From positions 1-5,866 of the forward strand of contig PNND01000373.1 of the NCBI GenBank assembly GCA_013824045.1: a stretch of DNA of 5,866 bases, in the 5' to 3' direction. The notes under the pieces were generated by a model that saw nothing but the letters and a program-made list of their open reading frames with translations, did not search any database and was not told where the DNA came from. This DNA comes from Rhodobacter sp. (GTDB taxonomy: Bacteria; Pseudomonadota; Alphaproteobacteria; Rhodobacterales; Rhodobacteraceae). This document shows positions 1 through 5,280 of this stretch, one piece after another. Position numbers and translations under genes: made by a program. Numbering within the stretch: position 1 is the stretch's first letter; every line of letters begins with the position of its first letter.

Positions 1-317
1 TGCATCCGTTCGATATAGGCGCGCATCTCTTCGGCCTCGTGCCGGGCATCGCGCAGGCCTTCCATCGCGGCGCGCAATTCGGCCTCGGTCTGGGCGATCT
101 GGTTCATCAGTTCGGCTTCGCGTTCCTCAAGATAGAAAAGCGCCTGATCGCGGGCCTCTTCCGCCTCGTGCAGGGATTGGGCGAGGTTGTCCATTTCTGC
201 CACGTCACCGCCCGCCACGCGGGTGAAGCGGTGCAGGAGCCAGTAAGTGAACCAGCCGAGGGCGAAAGCCAGCAACAGGATTATGGCGGTCGCGGTGATG
301 AATTCCTGGCGGTTCAT
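1..317 (-). CDS. Small membrane-anchored coiled-coil protein, unknown function (partial)
   Basis: The gene starts at the ATG at 317 and runs off the left edge, so 105 codons are visible and the C-terminus is missing. It opens with MNRQEF, then one hydrophobic helix at about residues 8-29 rich in Ile, Leu, Ala, Phe and Trp. From about residue 42 to the edge it is a Glu/Ala/Arg-rich helix with leucines spaced as in a coiled coil. It therefore looks like a single-pass membrane protein with a long charged rod. It begins 24 nt after the stop of the OmpA-family gene on the same strand, with a weak AGGG ribosome site 4 nt before the ATG, so the two are probably co-transcribed. I recall similar small hypothetical proteins beside this OmpA gene in Rhodobacter relatives, but no function is established. 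An envelope or divisome-linked structural role is only inference. Confidence that it is a real gene is high. Confidence 0.8.
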   Translation of the reverse strand, partial: MNRQEFITATAIILLLAFALGWFTYWLLHRFTRVAGGDVAEMDNLAQSLHEAEEARDQALFYLEEREAELMNQIAQTEAELRAAMEGLRDARHEAEEMRAYIERM

Positions 318-341
318 GGGGCCCTAGTCTGTTCGCTGTTC

Positions 342-2840
342 TTAGCCGTTATTCGCGGGACGGGCGGCTGGACGCAAGGTCTTTTCCTGCGGTGCGACAG
401 AGGGGCTGGTGTCGTTCGAGAAATCGGGCGGTCCGGCGGCGGGCGTGGCGGTGGCCGCCGCCGCTGCGGGAGCCGGTACGGGGGCCGGAGTGCCGATCAG
501 GGTAAACTCGATGCGGCGGTTGGCTTCGCGCCCGTCCTCGGTGTCGTTGTCGGCGATGGGTTTGGTTTCGCCATATCCCACGGCCTTGAGCGTGGACACA
601 TCGACGCCGGTTCCCAAGAGGGCCACCAGCACGGCCTTCGCGCGATTTTCGGACAGTGTCAGGTTGTTGCGTTCGGTGCCTTGGGAATCGGTGTGGCCCG
701 CCACTTCGATCGGGACGCCGGGGCATTGCTGCAGCAGAGTGGAAAGCGCCTCGATCAAGGGGATCGAGACATCGGAGATTTCATCCGAGCCGGGATCGAA
801 GGTGATCTTGTCCTTGTCCAGCAGGGCCTTGATATTGGCCACGCAGCCCGCGCCATCGGCGGGCGGGGTAAGGGCGGCGATGGTCGTACCATCGTCGGCG
901 GTGGCTTCTGCGGCGGGGTCGCTTGTCGCGGCAAGGGCGGCTGCTGGGGCGGCCCCGATCAGCGTGAATTCGATGCGGCGGTTGGCTTCGCGCCCGTCCT
1001 CGGTTTCATTATCGGCGATGGGGCGGCTTTCGCCGTAACCCACGGCGCGCATTTCCGACACCTCTACCCGGCGGCCCTGAAGGGCCAGAAGCACAGCCTC
1101 GGCCCGCGCTTGCGACAGGGCGCGGTTGCCCTCTTCCGACCCTTGAGAATCGGTGTGGCCTGCGATTTCCAGCGGCATCGCGGCGCATTCGTTCAGTGCG
1201 TCGGCAAGGCGGGTCATCAACTGCCCGGTGGCGGCGTCGATCTCGGCCGAACCGGGGGGGAAGGTGATTTTCTGATTGGCCAGCAGCGCGTCGATCTTGG
1301 CAAGGCATTCCTGCGGTGTGGGCAGGGCGGCGAGAGGATCGCGTTCCTCGTCATATGTGACAGAGACCTTGAAGGTCTGACCCTGCCCCAGCTTGCCGGA
1401 AAGGATCTGGCTGATCCTGTCCCGCGCGTTGAGCGAGCCGGTGATGCCTGACACTTCGACCGTGTCTTCGCGCACTAGAAGCGCGCCTTCGTCAAGCTCG
1501 GCCAGCGCCTCCATCCCCGCCAGAACGCGGACGGGCCAGCCATCGGGAAGTTCGGCATCAAGCCGCGTGGCGTTATAGACATTGCCCGCCCCAAATTCCG
1601 CCTGCGCGACGCTGTCGACGGCGGCGCGTTGCAGATCATCGGTCAGGCGGCCGCGCAGATCGACCTTGCCCTCGGGTGACAGGGTGGCGGTGAATTCGGC
1701 CGGGCCTGCGGCGGCGGCGGCGGCCGGTTTGGGCAGGGTGGCATCCAGCGAAAAAACCTGTGGCAGGGCGGCTTTCAATTCGCCAACCGCGCGGTCAAAG
1801 GCGGCCTGTTCGGTGCCTTCGGCCGCGACAAGCGAGATATCGGCATCGGAAAAGGTGACAGTGCCCTGACCGATGGCGGCGATGGCGCGGATGGCGGCTT
1901 CGGCGGCATCGGCCCAACGCGGGCTGGGCACGCCAAGGCCCACGGTGCAGGTGGCCTTGCCTTCCAGACCCGCCGCTCCGGCGGCGGCGAGGATGCGGGC
2001 GCGGGCGGCATCGGTGTCGGCTGAGCAGGCATCAAAGCGCACGCCTTCGGCATCCTTGACGAAACGCAGAGTAAAGGGGGTGATCACGGGCCGAGGGGCA
2101 GAAATGTCGATGGCAAGCGACATGCCTTCGGGGCGCAGGCGGGCAAGTTCGCTTTCCAGCCTGCGCTTTTCCGCTTCGCTGGCGGCGATGGCGGTCACCT
2201 TTACCCCATCGGCAGCGACCGAAATCTTGGAACGGGGCAGGAGTTTCAGCGCCGCCAGACCGAAATCAAAGGCGGGCTGCCAGCTTTCGGGCGGGTCATA
2301 GGCGGCGGTTTCCAGCATGTCGGCCACCGGGATGCCGCGCGCCAGTTCGGTGGCGGCGGCGGAGAGGGTCGCTTCGCCTTCGCCTTCGGGCAGCAGACCG
2401 ATCAGCTGAATCCCGTCATCGTTGCGCAGCATTTCGATGGAAAAGCGGGGCGCTTCGATCTGGGTGGCGGGGGTGACCTCAAGCTCATCGCGCACACGGC
2501 CACTGTCGATGACTGTTCCGGCGACATTGACGGCGCGGAAGCGCGCTGCCTCATTCGGGGCGGTGCCTTGCAGGGTGACCAGCATCCCGTCGGCGCTGGC
2601 CTGCACCCAAGTGATGCCCTCATTCGCCATGGCCCAGTTGATCGCCTTGACCGACCGCCGTTCGATCACCGCCGAGGCGGTATAGGCGATGAACACCGCA
2701 AAAAGGCCCGCGACGGCAAAGGCGGCGAGCGCAATCGCCCCTTGGGGCAGGCGCAGGCGGCGCAGGGCGGCGAGGTTGAGGTTGGCCTTGCGCAGATCAA
2801 TTTTGCTCAGATCAGGCAGGCGCGGCTTGGGCAGGCGCAT
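342..2840 (-). CDS. OmpA-family protein: membrane anchor, BON-like repeats, two tandem OmpA peptidoglycan-binding domains
   Basis: This 832-residue envelope protein probably attaches the membrane to peptidoglycan. Residues 1-33 are basic, and about 34-57 form one hydrophobic segment that is either an uncleaved anchor or a long signal peptide (a possible A-S-A site lies at 55-57). Residues 78-496 read as about seven BON-like beta-alpha-beta units. OmpA-like domains lie at 512-629 and 666-783. Each keeps the GHTDSQG motif, the N..LS..RA segment and the NRRIEF ending, including the Asp/Arg pair (D564/R579 and D718/R733) that in OmpA homologues binds diaminopimelate. A Pro/Ala-rich tail of about 49 residues follows. 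The six cysteines (272/298, 512/552, 666/706) suggest three disulfides. No beta-barrel is visible, unlike classical OmpA; the plan of anchor, BON and OmpA recalls mycobacterial ArfA (OmpATb). The ATG at 2840 has AAGGAA 9 nt upstream. It lies 98 nt after ubiA and 24 nt before the coiled-coil gene. Confidence 0.93.
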   Translation of the reverse strand: MRLPKPRLPDLSKIDLRKANLNLAALRRLRLPQGAIALAAFAVAGLFAVFIAYTASAVIERRSVKAINWAMANEGITWVQASADGMLVTLQGTAPNEAARFRAVNVAGTVIDSGRVRDELEVTPATQIEAPRFSIEMLRNDDGIQLIGLLPEGEGEATLSAAATELARGIPVADMLETAAYDPPESWQPAFDFGLAALKLLPRSKISVAADGVKVTAIAASEAEKRRLESELARLRPEGMSLAIDISAPRPVITPFTLRFVKDAEGVRFDACSADTDAARARILAAAGAAGLEGKATCTVGLGVPSPRWADAAEAAIRAIAAIGQGTVTFSDADISLVAAEGTEQAAFDRAVGELKAALPQVFSLDATLPKPAAAAAAGPAEFTATLSPEGKVDLRGRLTDDLQRAAVDSVAQAEFGAGNVYNATRLDAELPDGWPVRVLAGMEALAELDEGALLVREDTVEVSGITGSLNARDRISQILSGKLGQGQTFKVSVTYDEERDPLAALPTPQECLAKIDALLANQKITFPPGSAEIDAATGQLMTRLADALNECAAMPLEIAGHTDSQGSEEGNRALSQARAEAVLLALQGRRVEVSEMRAVGYGESRPIADNETEDGREANRRIEFTLIGAAPAAALAATSDPAAEATADDGTTIAALTPPADGAGCVANIKALLDKDKITFDPGSDEISDVSIPLIEALSTLLQQCPGVPIEVAGHTDSQGTERNNLTLSENRAKAVLVALLGTGVDVSTLKAVGYGETKPIADNDTEDGREANRRIEFTLIGTPAPVPAPAAAAATATPAAGPPDFSNDTSPSVAPQEKTLRPAARPANNG
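492..845 (-). repeat. Second copy of duplicated OmpA-like domain (residues 666-783)
   Basis: This is the C-terminal copy of the internal duplication. It keeps the peptidoglycan-binding residues D718 and R733 and the two cysteines C666 and C706 at the same positions as in the first copy. Identity is highest in the last third, from about GYGE to EFTLIG. The first 40 residues have diverged most. Confidence 0.88.
954..1307 (-). repeat. First copy of duplicated OmpA-like domain (residues 512-629)
   Basis: This 118-residue copy aligns without gaps to the second copy exactly 154 codons (462 bp) downstream in the gene, with about 72 of 118 residues identical by manual count. The DNA encoding the NRRIEF region contains a 35-bp stretch (970-1004) identical to 508-542. 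A linker of about 36 residues, rich in Ala and Thr, separates the copies. Confidence 0.88.
1353..2609 (-). repeat. Tandem array of about seven BON-like units within the OmpA-family protein
   Basis: Reading the protein by eye, residues 78-496 divide into units of the same pattern: a short strand ending in D/E-G-hydrophobic-x-hydrophobic, a small-residue turn, a helix of about 20 residues rich in Ala, Glu and Arg, then a strand of alternating hydrophobics. Approximate unit positions are 78-120, 133-178, 205-248, 256-303, 324-369, 383-427 and 452-496. The sixth (GKVDLRGRLTD) and seventh (DTVEVSGITGSLN) are closest to the BON consensus. The second, third and fourth are more diverged. The cysteines at 272 and 298 both lie in the fourth unit. 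In known families BON domains bind phospholipid or other envelope components. The exact unit count is my reading and could differ in a profile search. Confidence 0.6.
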
Positions 2841-2909
2841 CGGGCAGCTTTCCTTGGGGCAGTCGGCGCGCGGCAGAGACCCCGTCAGGGATTCTGTGCG
2901 CGCTGGATG

Positions 2910-2938
2910 TGCTTACGGTGCGGGGGGCAAAGGTTCAA
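2910..2938 (-). promoter_or_regulatory. Candidate promoter for the OmpA-family gene
   Basis: In the 98-nt gap between ubiA and the OmpA-family gene, the minus strand has TTGAAC (2938-2933), a 17-nt spacer and TAAGCA (2915-2910). The -35 box is a good match but the -10 box is poor. A short CCC-GTCA-GGG stem (2881-2890) lies between it and the start codon, with no T-run to make it a terminator. Read-through from ubiA is an equally possible source of transcript. Confidence 0.3.
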
Positions 2939-3916
2939 TCAAACCAGTGCTGCGGCGGCAAGAAACAGCGCAGGGATCAGGCCCGTGTCGCGGTTGGACC
3001 GGAACAGGATCAGGCATCCAGCCGGGTCGTCGATATTCAGGCGGCGCAACTGGGTGAACATGTGCAGGCCCATGGCCCAGACACCGGCCAAGGCGATGAG
3101 CAGGGGCCAAGGGCTGGCCAGCGGCAGCAGGGCGGTGATGGCGGCGGCGGCCATCAGGGTGACCGTGGCGATCAGGAACCCTGCCAGCCAGCGCGGGGTG
3201 TTTTCGGCAAAGAGCCGCGCGGTGGAGCGGACGCCGATCAGGGCGTCATCCTCGCGGTCCTGATGGGCGTAGATCGTGTCGTAGAACAGCGTCCAGACAA
3301 AGCCTGCGGCATAGAGGAGGATGGGGGCAAGGCCGAGGCTGCCGGTATGCGCGGCCCAGAGGAGCAGCGCGCCCCAGTTGAAGGCAAGGCCAAGGAAGGC
3401 CTGCGGCCACCATGTGAAGCGTTTGGCAAAGGGGTAGATCGCCACAAGGGCGAGCGAGCCGATTCCCAGCGCGATGGCCAGCGGGTGATAGGTGAACAGG
3501 ATGCCTGCGGCGATCAGCGCCTGCGCGGCCATCCAGACGAGGGCCTGTTTCACGCTGACCTGACCGGAGGGGATGGGGCGTGATCTTGTGCGGGCCACGG
3601 CGGCGTCGATATCGCGGTCGGTGATGTCATTCCATGTGCAGCCTGCCCCGCGCATCAGGAACGCCCCGATGCCGGAAGAGGCCGCAAGCCACAGGTCGGC
3701 CCAGGTGAAGCCGCCCGTGCTGGCCGCAGCCAGTGCGATGGCCCAGAGGCAGGGCAACCACAACAGCCAAGTGCCGATGGGCCGATCCGCCCGTGACAGG
3801 CGCAGATAGGGGCGGGTGGCGGCGGGGGCGAGGGTATCCACCCAATTGCCGCGCGGGGCATCGGCCACGGTTCCGCCCGGAAGGGGTGCCTCTGGCATTT
3901 GGGGCGGTTGGGTCAT
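2939..3916 (-). CDS. ubiA: 4-hydroxybenzoate polyprenyltransferase (UbiA)
   Basis: UbiA is an integral inner-membrane enzyme that transfers the polyprenyl tail from polyprenyl diphosphate to 4-hydroxybenzoate, an early step of ubiquinone synthesis. The 325-residue product has both Asp-rich signatures that bind the magnesium-diphosphate: NDITDRDID at 96-104 and YDTIYAHQDREDD at 212-224. The SRADRPIGTW segment at 41-50, just before the first helix, is also typical. Many hydrophobic helices follow (roughly eight to nine), and conserved GVRSTARLF lies at 228-236. The first 30 or so residues are a hydrophilic Pro-rich extension. The ATG at 3916 is the first start codon in this frame after an upstream in-frame stop at 3989-3991. 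No clear Shine-Dalgarno precedes it, so the transcript may be short-leadered or leaderless. It diverges from rsmE with 11 bp between start codons. The identification is very secure. Confidence 0.96.
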   Translation of the reverse strand: MTQPPQMPEAPLPGGTVADAPRGNWVDTLAPAATRPYLRLSRADRPIGTWLLWLPCLWAIALAAASTGGFTWADLWLAASSGIGAFLMRGAGCTWNDITDRDIDAAVARTRSRPIPSGQVSVKQALVWMAAQALIAAGILFTYHPLAIALGIGSLALVAIYPFAKRFTWWPQAFLGLAFNWGALLLWAAHTGSLGLAPILLYAAGFVWTLFYDTIYAHQDREDDALIGVRSTARLFAENTPRWLAGFLIATVTLMAAAAITALLPLASPWPLLIALAGVWAMGLHMFTQLRRLNIDDPAGCLILFRSNRDTGLIPALFLAAAALV

Positions 3917-3927
3917 AGGGTGCGGCC

Positions 3928-4650
3928 ATGGAAGCGAAGGTTCGTCTCTTTGTAGATCAGCCCCTCGGGCAGGGGCAAGCCGTGGCCCTCAGCGCGGATC
4001 AGGCGCATTATCTCTTTGCAGTGATGCGGCTTGCCAAGGGGGCCATGGTCGCGCTGTTCAATGGCCGAGATGGCGAATGGCGGGCCGAGGTGGCCGAGGC
4101 TGGTAAGCGCGGCGGTGTGCTGGTTTGTGACAGCCAGACCAAGGGCTTGCAGATGCCGCCCGACCTGTGGCTGCTGTTTGCGCCGATCAAGAAGGCGCGG
4201 ACGGATTTCATCGTGGAAAAGGCCGCCGAGATGGGCGTGCGGCGGATCGTCCCGGTGCAGACGCGGCATACCAATTCCGAGCGCATAAGGCAGGATCGGT
4301 TGCAGGCCCATGCGGTGGAAGCGGCCGAGCAATGCGGTGGCACCTTTGTGCCAGAGGTGGCGGATTTGGTGGCTCTGGATCGGCTGCTGGCAGGCTGGCC
4401 CGCGGATCGGCGCATTCTGTGGTGCGATGAGGGGATGGTGGGCGCGCGGGTGGCGCTGGAGGGGCTGGAGGCCGGGCCTTGGGCGATCCTTATCGGGCCG
4501 GAGGGCGGGTTTTCGGACGGCGAGGCCGCCAAGCTGCGGGCGATGCCGCAGGTGGTGGCGGTCAGCCTTGGGCCGCGCATACTGCGGGCGGATACGGCGG
4601 CAGTGGCGGCGCTGGCGCTGTGGCAATCGGTGCTGGGGGATTGGCAGTGA
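3928..4650 (+). CDS. rsmE: 16S rRNA (uracil-1498-N3)-methyltransferase (RsmE)
   Basis: RsmE methylates N3 of U1498 (E. coli numbering) in helix 44 of 16S rRNA in the assembled small subunit, using S-adenosylmethionine. The 240-residue length is typical. An N-terminal PUA-like RNA-binding part (about 1-70, with the motif ADQAHYLFAVMRL) precedes the SPOUT catalytic domain. Family hallmarks are KKARTDFIVEKAAEMGV at 88-104, the EAAEQCGG motif at 131-138, the knot motif IGPEGGFSDGEA at 189-200 and LGPRILRADTA at 214-224. The last two form the SAM-binding trefoil knot. The ATG at 3928 has AGGG at 3917-3920, 7 nt upstream. I see no convincing promoter; it would have to sit in the 5' part of ubiA. 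Its stop overlaps the GTG of the next gene (GTGA), suggesting an operon and translational coupling. Confidence 0.95.
   Translation: MEAKVRLFVDQPLGQGQAVALSADQAHYLFAVMRLAKGAMVALFNGRDGEWRAEVAEAGKRGGVLVCDSQTKGLQMPPDLWLLFAPIKKARTDFIVEKAAEMGVRRIVPVQTRHTNSERIRQDRLQAHAVEAAEQCGGTFVPEVADLVALDRLLAGWPADRRILWCDEGMVGARVALEGLEAGPWAILIGPEGGFSDGEAAKLRAMPQVVAVSLGPRILRADTAAVAALALWQSVLGDWQ
3949..3978 (-). promoter_or_regulatory. Candidate ubiA promoter inside the rsmE coding region
   Basis: The minus strand carries TTGCCC (3978-3973), an 18-nt spacer and TACAAA (3954-3949). Each box matches 4 of 6 consensus positions. A start about 7 nt further on would give ubiA a leader of roughly 25 nt. A promoter here would have to lie inside the first 17 codons of rsmE, since the gap between the genes is only 11 bp. 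The match is modest and could be chance. Confidence 0.3.
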
Positions 4651-5189
4651 TCCGGGAGGACCTGCGCGCCGACCTGTGGCGCTGGAGTGAGGTGATCGGG
4701 GCGGGCGCAGTGGTGGCGCTGGGGCTCTGGGTCGCGTCCGGCGGTGGGTATATTCTGGTGCCCATCGGGCTTTGCATCGCCGCGCTTGGCGCGGGGTTGG
4801 CCATGCAGGGCTGGCGGCGGCTGCGCTTTGCGCAGGGCGGCGATGCACCCGGTGTGGTGTCGGTGGATGAAGGGCAGATTTCCTATATGGGGCCACAGCT
4901 TGGCGGTTTCGTCAGCGTGCCCGAGCTGGAGGAGTTGCGCCTGATCACGCTGCGCGGGCGGCGGCTGTGGCGGCTGCGGCAGGTGGATGGGCAGGTGCTG
5001 CTGATCCCGGTTGATGCGGCAGGGGCGGAGGGGTTGTTCGACGTGTTCGCCACCCTGCCGGGCATGGACATGGCAGCGCTGCTGGCGGCGCTGGCACCGC
5101 AAGGGGATGGCAGCGGGCGGGGGCTTGTGACGGGCGAGCAGATGGTGGTGATCTGGCGGCGGGCCGGGCAGGGGATGGCGCGGGCGTGA
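4647..5189 (+). CDS. Two-helix membrane protein, conserved hypothetical
   Basis: I do not recognise a named family. Starting at the GTG at 4647 gives 180 residues. An in-frame ATG at 4479 would add 56 residues lying entirely inside rsmE in another frame, so the GTG, which overlaps the rsmE stop as GTGA and has GGGGGA 6 nt upstream, is the better start. Two hydrophobic helices lie at about 15-31 and 34-53, forming a tight hairpin followed by basic WRRLRF (56-61), which points to a cytoplasmic C-terminus by the positive-inside rule. Residues 69-150 alternate short strands (VVSVDEGQISYMGP, WRLRQVDGQVLLIPV) and end in a helix (GAEGLFDVFATL). This resembles a bacterial PH-like domain in outline, but that is inference. 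Its position between rsmE and gshA appears, from memory, conserved in Rhodobacter relatives. It is probably co-transcribed with rsmE. Confidence 0.8.
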   Translation: MIREDLRADLWRWSEVIGAGAVVALGLWVASGGGYILVPIGLCIAALGAGLAMQGWRRLRFAQGGDAPGVVSVDEGQISYMGPQLGGFVSVPELEELRLITLRGRRLWRLRQVDGQVLLIPVDAAGAEGLFDVFATLPGMDMAALLAALAPQGDGSGRGLVTGEQMVVIWRRAGQGMARA

Positions 5190-5206
5190 CCGGCCCCCCC
5201 ACCTTC

Positions 5207-5249
5207 GGCCCCTTGACTTGCCCCGTCAGGCAAAGCACGAGTCGGGGCC
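5207..5249 (+). promoter_or_regulatory. Inverted repeat with -35-like TTGACT upstream of gshA
   Basis: The 91-nt gap before gshA holds an imperfect inverted repeat. GGCCCC (5207-5212) and GACT (5215-5218), separated by TT, pair with AGTC (5240-5243) and GGGGCC (5244-5249). A nested TGCC (5219-5222) and GGCA (5229-5232) could extend the stem around a CCGTCA loop. No T-run follows, so it is unlikely to be an ordinary intrinsic terminator for the rsmE operon. TTGACT (5213-5218) is a good -35 match, but 17 nt later there is only CACGAG as a -10. It could be a gshA promoter or operator, a leader structure, or chance in G+C-rich DNA. Confidence 0.35.
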
Positions 5250-5280
5250 TTGAAGCAGATGCGAAGCGGAGCCGTTGCCA

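Noticed and set aside
39..1451. A 470-codon plus-strand open frame opposite the OmpA-family gene and the coiled-coil gene
   Set aside because: It is antisense to two well-supported genes, lacks any recognisable domain, and has an unnatural Gly/Arg/Gln-rich composition. Long antisense frames are expected in high-G+C DNA with biased third positions. Its internal repetition simply mirrors the OmpA domain duplication.
2568..3583. Plus-strand open frames (2568-3263, 2909-3583) across the gap between ubiA and the OmpA-family gene
   Set aside because: They are antisense to ubiA, whose Asp-rich motifs are intact, and the predicted products are Gly/Gln/Arg-rich without any fold signature.
4479..4646. 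Upstream ATG at 4479 as the start of the membrane-protein gene
   Set aside because: It would place 56 extra Gly/Ala-rich residues inside rsmE in another frame, while the GTG at 4647 has a ribosome site, overlaps the rsmE stop and starts a sensible N-terminus.
3913..5102. Minus-strand open frames of 327 and 364 codons (3913-4896 and 4008-5102) opposite rsmE and the membrane-protein gene
   Set aside because: Both are rich in Pro, His, Arg and Gln with no domain or signal, and lie opposite RsmE, whose motifs are unmistakable. They are shadows of codon bias.
2880..5230. Ten-base sequence CCCCGTCAGG present in both intergenic gaps (2880-2889 and 5221-5230), considered as a shared regulatory site
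   Set aside because: A shared ten-mer is expected by chance many times in nearly 6 kb of G+C-rich DNA, and the flanking bases differ.
5190..5280. Riboswitch (for example a SAM-type element) before gshA
   Set aside because: The gap is only 91 nt and I could not match any known Rhodobacterales riboswitch consensus. Only the simple inverted repeat is supported.
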